Shown here piece after piece: positions 43,392 to 52,461 of a stretch of 64,000 nt of DNA; position 1 is the stretch's first letter; the number at the start of each line of letters is the position of its first letter. The stretch spans positions 7,706-71,705 of the forward strand of contig CAXTCJ010000014.1 in assembly GCA_964242215.1 (NCBI GenBank), written 5' to 3'. This DNA is from LMUY01 sp964242215 (GTDB lineage: Bacteria > Pseudomonadota > Alphaproteobacteria > Acetobacterales > Acetobacteraceae). Both the position numbers and the translations under genes were made by a program. The notes beneath the pieces were generated by a model that made no database searches, was not told the origin of the DNA, and saw only the letters and a list, made by a program, of their open reading frames with translations.

Positions 43392-44837
43392 TCAGCCCAA
43401 GCTGGCCTCGTCGAAGTTGCCGAGGGTGCTGCCGTTCAAGTGCAGACGCTGGCTCCGCACGACGGGCAAGGCGGGCTCGACCAGCCATAGCACCGGCATC
43501 GTGGCCGCCAGCAGCGCTTGAGCGTCGCGCTCTCCGTCCGGACCGCTGTGCAGGCGGGCGGCCACCTCGGGCAGGCCAGCGGCGTACGGGAGCAAGTCGC
43601 GCGCCGGATCACCGGTCTGGTTTGCCACGAAACCGGTTACCTGGAAGTCGCCGGCTGCGACCCGGCGGGCCCACTCTGCAGGCGGGACCGGTGCCGCGGT
43701 CAGTTCGATCCCGACCTGTGCCAGCGATTGGCGCAGGACCAGGAACAGTACCTGCCAGGGCACGCCGGGCGGATACAGGAACGTCAACCGCGCCCGGATA
43801 CCGTCGTCGTCGGGCCGCAGCCCGGCGGCGTTGAAGTGCTCCGCGGCGGCGCGGGGGCTGTGATCCGGCAGGGTCGCCGCGTCATTGCGGTTGAGGCTGC
43901 TGGCGACCGTCGGGCCGGTCGCCACACGGCCCAGCCCGGCCCAAGCGGACCGCAGCGCCTCGTCGCGATCGATGGCGCAGGCCAGGCCCAGCCGCATTTC
44001 CGCCTGGTCGAGCGGCTTGGCGGCCGGGTTCAGCAACAGTCCCGCCATAGTGGTGGCCGGGGGAGACGAGTCGCCGTCGACGACCAAGGTCGGCACCGAG
44101 CGCAGATGGGCGATCGCGGACAGCTCCACCGCATCGCCGGCCAACAGCATCGGCGTGCCGGCCAGCGCCAGTGACAGGCGCGCCGCCGGATCGGGCATGG
44201 TGGGAAAGCTGATGCTGCTCAAGGCGGGTTTCGGGCCGGCATACCACTCGAACCGCACCAGCCTCAGCCAGTCATCGAAGCGGAACGGCCCGGTTCCGAC
44301 CGGCGGAGTCTGCCGCGGATCGAGCCCCAAGCCCGGCCGGTCGTGCACATGCTGGGGCACGATCGGCAGCGTGAGCGCATCGAGGCATCGCAGGAACGCG
44401 TCGTCGGGAGCGGCCAGGGTCAGCACGGCGGTCAGCTCGTCCGGCGTCGCCACCGACACCCGGTCCAACCGCAGTCGCGGCTGCAAGGTGCGGTGAAACT
44501 GGGTGATGGAGAATGCGACGTCCGCCGCGCCGAACCCGCCGCCGTCGTGCCAGGTGACGCCGGGCTGCAGGCGGATGGTGTGGGTCAATCCGTCCGCCGA
44601 GACGTCGACGGTGCGGGCCAGATCGGGCTGCAGCGTCCCGTCGGCGCCCCAGCGCAGCAGGCCGCGGTAGATCTTGGCCCCGACGAGCCGGGTGCCCTGC
44701 CCGTTCGACACGCCTGGGATCAGCCCCGATGGTGCGATCGGAAGCGGGCACACGAGTTCGGTCGTGTCGGCAGCCCAGGCGCGCGTTGTGCCCAAGGCGG
44801 CGGCGGCGGCAAGTAGGGCTCGACGGGTGAATACCAT
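43392..44837 (-). CDS. ABC transporter substrate-binding protein, family 5 (peptide/nickel type)
   Basis: 481-residue periplasmic binding protein. The export signal VFTRRALLAAAAALGTTRAWA contains a twin arginine and could use Tat or Sec. Family 5 features: LARTVDVSADGLTHTIRLQPGVTWHDGGGFGAADV and VGTGPFRFDDW. It is shorter than the usual 500-540 residues but appears complete. No permease or ATPase genes are adjacent; instead an M81 peptidase lies just downstream, hinting at peptide scavenging. Start at ATG 44837; upstream codons to 44870 lack support. Confidence 0.87.
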   Translation of the reverse strand: MVFTRRALLAAAAALGTTRAWAADTTELVCPLPIAPSGLIPGVSNGQGTRLVGAKIYRGLLRWGADGTLQPDLARTVDVSADGLTHTIRLQPGVTWHDGGGFGAADVAFSITQFHRTLQPRLRLDRVSVATPDELTAVLTLAAPDDAFLRCLDALTLPIVPQHVHDRPGLGLDPRQTPPVGTGPFRFDDWLRLVRFEWYAGPKPALSSISFPTMPDPAARLSLALAGTPMLLAGDAVELSAIAHLRSVPTLVVDGDSSPPATTMAGLLLNPAAKPLDQAEMRLGLACAIDRDEALRSAWAGLGRVATGPTVASSLNRNDAATLPDHSPRAAAEHFNAAGLRPDDDGIRARLTFLYPPGVPWQVLFLVLRQSLAQVGIELTAAPVPPAEWARRVAAGDFQVTGFVANQTGDPARDLLPYAAGLPEVAARLHSGPDGERDAQALLAATMPVLWLVEPALPVVRSQRLHLNGSTLGNFDEASLG

Positions 44838-44911
44838 GGAATGTGACGCTAACCGGTTTCCCGTGGGCATTGAAACGCATTAACGTGTGCGAAGCACGAA
44901 GGACGACACGT

Positions 44912-45943
44912 TTGAAGGTATTCTGGGACCCGGCGCAGCTAGCACATGTGCCGCGCTTCTTCTTGCAGCGGGGGCAAGTTCGCAGCAATTTCGAGACGCC
45001 CGCCCGCGCCCAAGCGCTGCTCGCTGGCTGCGAGGCGATCGGGCTGGAGATCACCGCACCCGCCCCGGCCAGCCGTGCGGCGCTGGAAATGGTGCATCCC
45101 TCCGATTACCTGGATTGGCTGCAAAGCGCCGCGGCGGAGTGGGGCGAGATGCCGGATGCCGGCCCCGAGGTGGTCGCGAACATGCATCCCTCGCCCGAAA
45201 TGCTGCTGACCGGGGGGCGCCCACCCGCCTCTGTCATCGGTCGCGCCGGATGGTTTTCCGCCGATGCCGCCTGCCCGATCGGCGTCGGCACTTGGGAGGC
45301 AATCGCCGCCGCGGCCGCCTGTGCCCTGGCTGCAGCGGACGAGACGGCGCGCAACCGGGATTGCTATGCGTTGTGCCGGCCGCCGGGCCATCATGCCTAT
45401 GCCGCGCGCGCGGGGGGCCACTGCTATGTCAACAATGCAGCGATGGCGGTCGAACGCCTGATCAGCCACGGCGCGCGCCGAGTCGCGGTGTTGGACATCG
45501 ACAGCCACCACGGCAACGGCACCCAGGGCATTTTCTGGACCCGGGACGACGTGTTCTTCGCCTCGGTGCACGGCGATCCCTCGGGCTATTATCCCTGGTA
45601 TGTCGGGCATGCCGACGAACTCGGCGGCGGCACGGGGGTGGGCTTCAACCGCAACTTCCCCCTGGCCGCTGGCACGGGTGACCTCGGCTGGCTCGCCGCG
45701 CTGGACGCAGCGTTGCGGGCGATCGACAAGTTCGGTGCGGACGCCCTGGTGGTCAGCCTCGGGTTCGATGCGTCAAGGGACGAGCCGCTGAACTTTCTGT
45801 CGGTGACGCGGGATGGGTTCGCCCGGGCCGGTGCCGCGATCGGCCGGTTGGCGCTGCCCGCCGTCTTCATCCAGGAGGGCGGCTACAACACCGACCTGCT
45901 CGGTCCACTGCTGGAGGTTTTCCTCACTGCCTTCCGCGGCTGA
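44912..45943 (+). CDS. Histone-deacetylase-family amidohydrolase (acetylpolyamine/AcuC-like)
   Basis: 343-residue zinc hydrolase that removes acetyl groups from an amine, in bacteria usually an acetylpolyamine or acetyl-lysine protein. Seen: ALCRPPGHHAYAARAGGHCY (active-site histidines), VLDIDSHHGNGTQ (zinc ligands Asp and His), LGFDASRDEP (third ligand) and QEGGYN (transition-state tyrosine). AAGGA at 44899-44903 lies 8 nt before the TTG at 44912, giving KVFWDPAQLAH, the family's usual opening. An upstream reading to 44843 is unlikely. Divergent from the binding protein. Confidence 0.9.
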   Translation: MKVFWDPAQLAHVPRFFLQRGQVRSNFETPARAQALLAGCEAIGLEITAPAPASRAALEMVHPSDYLDWLQSAAAEWGEMPDAGPEVVANMHPSPEMLLTGGRPPASVIGRAGWFSADAACPIGVGTWEAIAAAAACALAAADETARNRDCYALCRPPGHHAYAARAGGHCYVNNAAMAVERLISHGARRVAVLDIDSHHGNGTQGIFWTRDDVFFASVHGDPSGYYPWYVGHADELGGGTGVGFNRNFPLAAGTGDLGWLAALDAALRAIDKFGADALVVSLGFDASRDEPLNFLSVTRDGFARAGAAIGRLALPAVFIQEGGYNTDLLGPLLEVFLTAFRG

Positions 45944-46045
45944 GCTCCAGCGCGACGGGTAACCCGACATCGGCATTCCACTAACACACGATTGCGTGTA
46001 AAGCGGCTACGTGCCGGTCAAAACTTCACATACAGAGTACGCGGT

Positions 46046-47536
46046 TTGAGCATTGCCCGCGTCCAATCCTTCGCCTTCGCGGGGATCGACGCGGTGCCGG
46101 TCGAGGTGCAAGTCCAGGTCTCCAGCGGCCTGCCCGCTTTCCTGGTGGTCGGCCTGCCGGACAAGGCCGTTGGCGAAGCGCGCGAGCGGGTGCGCGCGGC
46201 TTTGACCGCGATGGGGCTCGCGCTGCCGCCCCGCCGCGTGCTGATCAACCTCGCCCCGGCCGACCTGCTGAAGGAAGGCAGCCATTTCGACCTGCCGATC
46301 GCACTGTGCGTGCTGGCGGCGATGGACGTGCTGCCGCGCGAGGACCTGGCCGGTTTCGCGGCCCTGGGTGAACTGTCGCTGGACGGCACGCTAAACCCAG
46401 TGGCTGGCGTATTGCCGGCGGCACTCGCCGCCTCGGCTCGGGGGCTCGGCCTGATCTGTCCGGCGGCACAGGGCGGCGAGGCGGCTTGGGCCGGACAAGT
46501 GGAGGTGCTGGCGCTACCCGACCTGCTCTGCGCCGTGAACCATTTCCGCGGCAGCCAGGTGATGACGCCGCCACCCCCCGCCGGGGTCGCCGAGTTGCTT
46601 GCCGGGCCAGACTTGTCCGAGGTGAAAGGCATGGAGGCGGCCAAGCGCGCCATCGAGGTCGCGGCAGCCGGCGCGCATAATCTGCTTCTCGTCGGGCCCC
46701 CAGGCGCCGGCAAATCCATGCTGGCGTGCCGCCTGCCGGGCCTGTTGCCGGATCTCACTCCGGCCGAGGCGCTCGAGGTGAGCACCATCCATTCCGTCGC
46801 CGGCATGCTGACCGGGGGACTGATGGTGAAGCGGCCGCCCTATCGGGAACCGCACCATTCGGCCAGCCCTGCGGCGCTGACCGGCGGTGGCCAGCGTGCC
46901 CGGCCCGGCGAGGTCAGCCTGGCGCATCGCGGCGTGCTGTTTCTGGACGAACTGCCCGAGTTCCCGCGGGCCGCGCTGGAGGCGTTGCGCACGCCGCTCG
47001 AGACCGGCCGCACCACGGTCGCGCGGGCGGCCGCCCACGTTACCTATCCGGCGCGCTTCCAGCTGGTCGCCGCAATGAACCCCTGCCGCTGCGGACATCT
47101 GGGTGACCCGGCGCGCGAATGCGGCAAGGCCCCGCGCTGCGGCGAGGACTATCTGGGCCGGATCAGCGGCCCGCTGCTGGACCGCATCGACATGACGGTG
47201 CAGGTCCAACCGATCGCCGCCACCGAACTCAGCCGCGCCCCCGCCGGCGAGCCGAGCTCCGCGGTCGCCGCCCGGGTCGCAGCCGCGCGGATGGCGCAGC
47301 GCAGCCGGGGTGCGATCAATGCCGAGGCGGATGTCGGCACGATGGTGCTGCACGCCGATGCGCGCGCCTTGGCGGAGCAAGCGGCGGAAAAGCTGCGGCT
47401 GTCGGCGCGCGGGTTCACGCGCGTGTTGCGGGTGTCACGGACCATTGCGGATCTGGCGCGGTCCCCGTCGGTGCGGAGAATAGATGTTGCGGAGGCACTC
47501 GCATTCCGCCATCGCGTTCCGGGGCGCGCCGTGTAG
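46046..47536 (+). CDS. YifB/ComM-family Mg-chelatase-like AAA+ ATPase
   Basis: 496 residues. The N-terminal ChlI-like domain begins IARVQSFAFAGIDAVPVEV and continues SGLPAFLVVGLPDKAV. The AAA+ core has Walker A LLLVGPPGAGKSMLA and Walker B VLFLDELPEFPRAALEALR; C-terminal sensor region ARGFTRVLRVSRTIADL. ComM homologues are hexameric helicases that extend branch migration during natural transformation. The best start is the TTG at 46046, where family members begin; ribosome binding site weak. Reading is open to 45992 at another TTG. Confidence 0.92.
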   Translation: MSIARVQSFAFAGIDAVPVEVQVQVSSGLPAFLVVGLPDKAVGEARERVRAALTAMGLALPPRRVLINLAPADLLKEGSHFDLPIALCVLAAMDVLPREDLAGFAALGELSLDGTLNPVAGVLPAALAASARGLGLICPAAQGGEAAWAGQVEVLALPDLLCAVNHFRGSQVMTPPPPAGVAELLAGPDLSEVKGMEAAKRAIEVAAAGAHNLLLVGPPGAGKSMLACRLPGLLPDLTPAEALEVSTIHSVAGMLTGGLMVKRPPYREPHHSASPAALTGGGQRARPGEVSLAHRGVLFLDELPEFPRAALEALRTPLETGRTTVARAAAHVTYPARFQLVAAMNPCRCGHLGDPARECGKAPRCGEDYLGRISGPLLDRIDMTVQVQPIAATELSRAPAGEPSSAVAARVAAARMAQRSRGAINAEADVGTMVLHADARALAEQAAEKLRLSARGFTRVLRVSRTIADLARSPSVRRIDVAEALAFRHRVPGRAV

Positions 47537-47567
47537 CGCTGCCGTGACGGATCGAAGGGCGATTTGG

Positions 47568-49535
47568 TCAGGCGGCGATTGGCGACCCCTCCGAGATCTG
47601 CACCATCCGAAGCCGCTCCTGCGTCACCACACGGTTGCGCCCGCTGCGTTTGGCCTCGTACAGCGCCTGATCGGCCGCGACGATCAGGGCACTCGGATCC
47701 GTCAAAGTGCTCGATGCGTCGTCCCGGTTCATCGTCGGGATGCAGGTCGCGGAGCCGATGCTCGCCGTGACCACGCCGCCATGCGCCGGATTCCCCTCGT
47801 GCAGCATGCCGAGTGCGACGATCGCGGCGCGGATCTGCTCCCCGAGCGTCTCTGCGCCCGCCTCGTTCGTGCCCGGCAGCAACACGACGAACTCCTCGCC
47901 GCCATAGCGCGCCACTAGGTCTGCCGGCCGACCGACGCAGCCCTCGATAGCCTGAGCTACGGCGCGCAGACACGCGTCGCCCTCCTGATGGCCGTATTGA
48001 TCGTTGAACGACTTGAACCGGTCGACATCGAGCAGCAGCAAGCTCAGCGAGCGTTTCTCCCGCGCGGCCCGGCGCCACTCCGACCCGATCGCCTCGTCGA
48101 ACCGGCGCCGGTTGAACAGGCCGGTCAGGCCATCCATGGAAGCGAGATGCAAGAGTTCGGTATTGGCTGCCTCCAGCTGTTCCTCGGCCCGCTTACGCTT
48201 GCTGATGTCGCGGAGCACGACGATGAAGCCGCCATTCTCGGGCAGGCAGTTATAGTGCGCCTCGGTCCAGATGAAGTGCCCGTCCTTGTGGCGGAAGCGG
48301 TAGGTGACTTCGCAATGCCCGGTGGTTCGCTGGGCACTCCTGATCCGCGGGAGCGCGTGCTCCCAATCGTCGGCATGGATCGTGCCGCTCGGCAGCTGGC
48401 CGACGAGTTCCTCGGGCGCATAGCCGAACACGGAATAGCTCGCCGGCGACACGTAGAGCCGGGTCATGTCGTCGGCGAGCCGCACGATGACGTCGTTGGC
48501 GTGATCGGCGAGCAAGCGGAACTGCGCCTCGCTCATCCACGCCTGCCGCTCGGCGCGGGCGCGGCGCTGCAGCTCACGTTTGAGCAACAGGCCCAAGCCG
48601 CCGGTCGCGGCACACAGGGCCAGCAGAGCCGTGCCGATCACGGCCGCCCAGCTGCGCCACGTGGCGTAGATGTCGATGTCCGAGAGACCGAAGCTCACCA
48701 TCAGGGGCAGGGTCCCGACATGGGTGAAGCTGTAGATGCGGCGCACGCCGTCGAATGCCACGTCGCCCACGAAGCTGCCCGCGCCCATGCTCTTGATCCG
48801 CTGGACGTTGCGGCTGCTGGATAGATCCCGCCCGATCTGCGCCTCGTCATACGGCGAGCGCATGATGACGATCCCGTCCGTGTTGAAAAGGTTCATCGAA
48901 TCCGCTGGCCCGAGGCTCAGGCGACTGAACAGATCGTGGAAATACGCCAGCCGCAACGTCCCGACCACGATACCGGCGAATGAGCCATCCGGATGGTTGA
49001 GCCGGCGGCTCAGCGCGATCCCCAACTCCCCATTCCCGTGCGAGCGGCGGTGGAACGGGGCGCTGATGTGCAAGCCGAGGTCGGGCTCGGCGCGGTGCAA
49101 CATGAAATACGGGCGGTCGCTGAGGTTGTCGTGCTGGGAGGGGATCGTGCCGGCCTCGTCGAGGACGTCGCCATGCTCGTCCAGGATCAGGATCGCGCCC
49201 AGGTATTCGGCCGTCGCCGACCGGTCGAACAGCACTGCCTGTCGAAGCTCGGGGCTGAGCTGTGGCAGTCCCGGTAATTTCAGCCCGTCCACCACCGACT
49301 GGAGCGAGAGGTCATACAGATCGACATTGCGGCCGATATCCTGGGAAACCGCGGTCAGCAGGTTCCTAGCAGCCGTCATGGCCTGGATCCTTGCATCCCG
49401 CCGCAGCTGAACGAGCATCACGACAGCCACCGCGCAGAACCCGAGCACCAACGCCACGAACAGTCCACTGACCCAGATCGAACCGGGTCCTAGAAGGCGT
49501 AGAGTTCGGGCGGGGCGTTTCGCGGATGCTTGCAT
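47568..49535 (-). CDS. Membrane diguanylate cyclase with extracellular sensor, PAS and GGDEF
   Basis: 655 residues making cyclic di-GMP. Order: membrane segment about 20-44, a dCache-like periplasmic domain (DNLSDRPYFMLHR is typical), a second segment about 290-312, PAS (FRLLADHANDVIVRLADD, with the following PAC), and GGDEF ending in ARYGGEEFVVLLPG. The active site is GGEEF, and an RPAD inhibitory site stands five residues before it, so product feedback should work. No EAL domain. Converges on yifB, about 30 nt between stops. Confidence 0.93.
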   Translation of the reverse strand: MQASAKRPARTLRLLGPGSIWVSGLFVALVLGFCAVAVVMLVQLRRDARIQAMTAARNLLTAVSQDIGRNVDLYDLSLQSVVDGLKLPGLPQLSPELRQAVLFDRSATAEYLGAILILDEHGDVLDEAGTIPSQHDNLSDRPYFMLHRAEPDLGLHISAPFHRRSHGNGELGIALSRRLNHPDGSFAGIVVGTLRLAYFHDLFSRLSLGPADSMNLFNTDGIVIMRSPYDEAQIGRDLSSSRNVQRIKSMGAGSFVGDVAFDGVRRIYSFTHVGTLPLMVSFGLSDIDIYATWRSWAAVIGTALLALCAATGGLGLLLKRELQRRARAERQAWMSEAQFRLLADHANDVIVRLADDMTRLYVSPASYSVFGYAPEELVGQLPSGTIHADDWEHALPRIRSAQRTTGHCEVTYRFRHKDGHFIWTEAHYNCLPENGGFIVVLRDISKRKRAEEQLEAANTELLHLASMDGLTGLFNRRRFDEAIGSEWRRAAREKRSLSLLLLDVDRFKSFNDQYGHQEGDACLRAVAQAIEGCVGRPADLVARYGGEEFVVLLPGTNEAGAETLGEQIRAAIVALGMLHEGNPAHGGVVTASIGSATCIPTMNRDDASSTLTDPSALIVAADQALYEAKRSGRNRVVTQERLRMVQISEGSPIAA

Positions 49536-49571
49536 GGCCTGGCTTTCGAGTGGCCGCTGAACATCACGCGA

Positions 49572-49602
49572 CGGGATTGCGATAGGGTTAACCGCAATCC
49601 CG
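49572..49602. promoter_or_regulatory. 10-bp stem-loop upstream of the diguanylate cyclase
   Basis: CGGGATTGCG (49572-49581), 11-nt spacer, CGCAATCCCG (49593-49602). It lies 37 bp before the diguanylate cyclase start and after the creatininase stop, all on the minus strand. It could be an operator for the cyclase or a terminator for the creatininase gene; no U-run follows, which favours an operator or processing site. Confidence 0.4.
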
Positions 49603-49654
49603 ATTTGCTGGATTAGTGGGTTATTTTTGAGAACGGGCCCGCACCGGCCGTGCT

Positions 49655-50482
49655 TCAGTCGTCAGCGTGCCCCGCGGTGTTCCCCTGCCCGCGGCCCGGC
49701 GTCCACACCGGGTCGGGGCGGCGCCACAGCCCCTTGTCGCGCATCGCCTCCGCCAAGGCTTCGGCATGGGCGTCCAGGAACCGTTCGCCCTTCGCCGCGG
49801 TGGCGGGCCGTGGGTCGCCGCGCACGCCGGTGACCGGCGCACGCTCGGAAAAGCTCCAGAACCGGCTGAAGCCATCGTATTTCGGCACCGGCTCCGGCCG
49901 CTGCCGCACCGCCTCGTCGAACTTATCCGTCCGCACCAACTCCGGCGCGACGGCCATCATCACCGAGGTCTCGCCTTCGCAGGCATGCGCCGGCGTTTCC
50001 TCGGTTTCGGCGATCTCGGCCACAGCGGCGCGGGTCAGGTACCAGGGCGTGCACGCCACCACCGGCAAGCCGAACTCGTGCGCCAGTTCGCGCGCCGCCA
50101 CGGCCAGGGGCTCGACGTTGCCGCCGTGCCCGTTCACGATCAGAAGCCGGGCGAAGCCGATCGCGCGCAGCGACCGCACCACGCCGCGCAGCACGCCGGA
50201 CAGCTCGGTGTAGTTCAAGCTGATCGTGCCGCCGAACGGCAGGTGATGCTCGCTCATGCCGGTCCACAACCCCGGCAGCACCAGCACGGGCATGTCGCCG
50301 GCGACCAGCCTGGCGGCCCGGATCGCGGCGGCGCTGGCGCTGGCGGTGTCGGTGATCACTGGCAGATGCGGGCCGTGCTGCTCGAGCGAGCCGATCGGCA
50401 GCACCGCCAAGGCGTCCTTGTTGGCTGCGACCGCGCGGATCTCCGGCCCGGTCAGCTTCGCCCACTCCACTTGATCCGTCAT
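49655..50482 (-). CDS. Creatininase-family amidohydrolase
   Basis: 275-residue metal-dependent amidohydrolase. Seen: LPIGSLEQHGPHLPVITD with metal-binding Glu and His, LLIVNGHGGNVEPLA, and HACEGETSVMMAVAP with the second metal site. Members act on creatinine, on formamides in cofactor pathways, or are uncharacterised; the substrate here is unknown. GGGAG lies 7 nt before the ATG at 50482; reading is open to 50593 through the dispersed repeat and is not used. Confidence 0.88.
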   Translation of the reverse strand: MTDQVEWAKLTGPEIRAVAANKDALAVLPIGSLEQHGPHLPVITDTASASAAAIRAARLVAGDMPVLVLPGLWTGMSEHHLPFGGTISLNYTELSGVLRGVVRSLRAIGFARLLIVNGHGGNVEPLAVAARELAHEFGLPVVACTPWYLTRAAVAEIAETEETPAHACEGETSVMMAVAPELVRTDKFDEAVRQRPEPVPKYDGFSRFWSFSERAPVTGVRGDPRPATAAKGERFLDAHAEALAEAMRDKGLWRRPDPVWTPGRGQGNTAGHADD

Positions 50483-50552
50483 CCGCTCACTCCCGATAGA
50501 AAGCGGCAGTGAGGCACCTTCCGGCGGCGATGAAAAGCCGGGACATCGCCAT

Positions 50553-50680
50553 ATCCTCCCTCGCAATGCGGGGGAGGGGAGCGTGCGAATCATGGTGAAG
50601 GGGCCGCTTGGGGACGGACAGTGCCCGCGCCCCCTCCGTCGGCTTCGCCGCCACCTCCCCCGTGAAGAACGGGGGAGGAC
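50553..50680 (+). repeat. Dispersed multi-hairpin repeat, copy 2
   Basis: Best preserved copy in the orientation of copy 1. Left hairpin TCCCTCGCAATGCGGGGGA, centre around GTGCGAATCATGGTGAAGG, a variable middle, then CCCCCTCCGTCGGCTTCGCC and the closing hairpin CCTCCCCCGTGAAGAACGG followed by GGGAGGA. It fills the spacer between the creatininase start and the efflux protein stop. Confidence 0.8.
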
Positions 50681-50704
50681 CTGACCGCGCAGCGCGGCGC
50701 CGAG

Positions 50705-52309
50705 TTACGGCTTTACGAACAGCAGTGGCGCTTGTTCGGACGGAACGGCGCGCGGGAAGCTCGTCTCCCAGCCGCCGCCGAGGGCCTTGTATAGGGTCAC
50801 AAGATCGCCCGACACATTGGCAGTGCTGCTGGCGTATTGCTGTTCGGCGTCCAATTCGGTCCGCTGCGCCGTCAGCACGTCGAGGAAGGTCGACAGACCC
50901 TGCACGTATTGCTGCCGGGCCAGCGACAACGCGATCCGGGCCTGGTCCACCGCACGCGCGAGTTGCTCGCGGCGCTGTTGCTCGGCCGTGTAGTTGGTCA
51001 GCGCGTTGTCCACGTCGTGGAAGGCTTGCAGCACCGTCTGCTGGTACTGCACCGCCGCCTCCTGCTCCTGAGCCTTGCGCAGGTCGAGCGTGTATTTCAG
51101 CCGTCCGCCTTCGAACACCGGTATGGTGAGCGACGGACCGCCGGAGAACTGCAGCGCGCCGAACGGGCTGATATTGCCCAGATCCTTGAACCGGATCGCC
51201 TGCACACCGACGCTGCCGGACAGCGTGACCTTGGGGAAGAAATCCGCCTCCGCCTGACCGATGTCGGCGGTGGCGGCGTGCAGGTTGGCCTCGGCGCGGC
51301 GGATGTCGGGACGGCGCCGGGCAAGCTCGGACGGCAGGCCGACCGGCACCGCCGGGGGCACCGGCGGCACCGGCTTGGCCTCGGCGAGCTGGGCTTGCAG
51401 CGCACCCGGCGTCTCGCCCAGCAACAGGCTGATCGCGTTGATGGAGACCGCGACCTGCGCCTCCAGCTGTGGGATCTGCGCGCCGGTGGTGCCAACCTGG
51501 GCGGAGGCGTTGGCGACATCGAGCCCCGTGGTCAGCCCGCCGCGCTGGCGTTCCTGGGTGATGCGTAGGCTCTGCTGCTCGCTCACCAGGGTGTCGCGGG
51601 CGATCTGCAGCAACGTCTGCTGACCGCGCAACTGCATGTAGTCGTTGGCCAATTCGGCGAGCACCGTCACCAGCTCGGACCGCCGCGCCTCGGCCGACAT
51701 GTCGATGTTGGCGTCGGCCGACTCGACCTCGCGGCGAACGCGGCCCCAGAAATCGATCTCCCACGACGAGTCGAAGCCGGACTGGAACAGGTTGAACGCC
51801 GGCAGATGGCTGCCGCCCGTGGTGGACGTCGGCACCCCGCCCTGCGTCCCGGTCAGCCCGTTGGCGCTGGTGCCCGGCGTCGAGCTGCCGCTGGAGCTGC
51901 TGCTGCCGGCGCTCGACCCGCCGAGCAGGCCGATTACGCCTCGCTGCGCGATCCGCTCGCGGGTGTAGGAGGCGTTGGCGTTCAGGTTCGGATACTCGTC
52001 CGCCGCCGTAACGCCACGCTGCAGCCGGCTCTCCTGCAGGCGCACGGTCGCCAGCCGCACGTCCAGGTTGGAGCGCGCGACCTGCTCCTCCAGCTGCGTC
52101 AGGACGGGGTCGTTGAACGATTGCCACCACGCGGCATCGATCGGCTCGGGCACCGGTTCGCTCGGCGTCGGCGCGGGCGGCTTGGGCCGGCTGGCGAACC
52201 ACGAGGTGGGCGCCCAGACGCTCGGCTCCTGGAAATTCGGGCCGAGTGTGCAGCCGCCCAGCACGAGCGAGGCAACAGCGATAGGGAGAAGCTTCACGAG
52301 ACGTCGCAC
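50705..52309 (-). CDS. RND-type outer membrane efflux lipoprotein (OprM/NodT family)
   Basis: 534-residue trimeric outer membrane channel. Lipoprotein signal LLPIAVASLVLGGC with acylated cysteine at about 20. Two homologous halves start WWQSFNDPVLTQLEEQ and ELARRRPDIRRAEANLHAA, the family hallmark. A Gly/Ser-rich low-complexity insert (GGSSAGSSSSSGSS, about 130-145) lies in the first half. No RND pump or membrane fusion gene is adjacent, so it must pair with pumps encoded elsewhere. Divergent TetR regulator with a palindromic operator 33-51 bp upstream of this start. Confidence 0.92.
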   Translation of the reverse strand: MRRLVKLLPIAVASLVLGGCTLGPNFQEPSVWAPTSWFASRPKPPAPTPSEPVPEPIDAAWWQSFNDPVLTQLEEQVARSNLDVRLATVRLQESRLQRGVTAADEYPNLNANASYTRERIAQRGVIGLLGGSSAGSSSSSGSSTPGTSANGLTGTQGGVPTSTTGGSHLPAFNLFQSGFDSSWEIDFWGRVRREVESADANIDMSAEARRSELVTVLAELANDYMQLRGQQTLLQIARDTLVSEQQSLRITQERQRGGLTTGLDVANASAQVGTTGAQIPQLEAQVAVSINAISLLLGETPGALQAQLAEAKPVPPVPPAVPVGLPSELARRRPDIRRAEANLHAATADIGQAEADFFPKVTLSGSVGVQAIRFKDLGNISPFGALQFSGGPSLTIPVFEGGRLKYTLDLRKAQEQEAAVQYQQTVLQAFHDVDNALTNYTAEQQRREQLARAVDQARIALSLARQQYVQGLSTFLDVLTAQRTELDAEQQYASSTANVSGDLVTLYKALGGGWETSFPRAVPSEQAPLLFVKP

Positions 52310-52341
52310 CTCCGGCGGGGCGGCACAGGCCGTCCGGCGAA

Positions 52342-52360
52342 TGACCGATCGGTTCGGTCA
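52342..52360. promoter_or_regulatory. TetR-type operator between efflux gene and regulator
   Basis: TGACCGATCGGTTCGGTCA: 7-bp arms (TGACCGA/TCGGTCA) around a 5-bp centre, with an overlapping ACCGATCGGT dyad. Position 33-51 bp upstream of the efflux gene start is right for blocking its promoter. Size and sequence resemble known TetR/AcrR operators. It also lies about 100 bp upstream of tetR, allowing autoregulation. Confidence 0.75.
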
Positions 52361-52461
52361 GCGTTTTGACAACAACCCCGGTTTGGCCCGAAGGTCAAGC
52401 CAGGGATCCTGAGATCAAGTCGTAGATCAAGTCGGGGGACAGGGAGACGCGCGCCAGCTTG

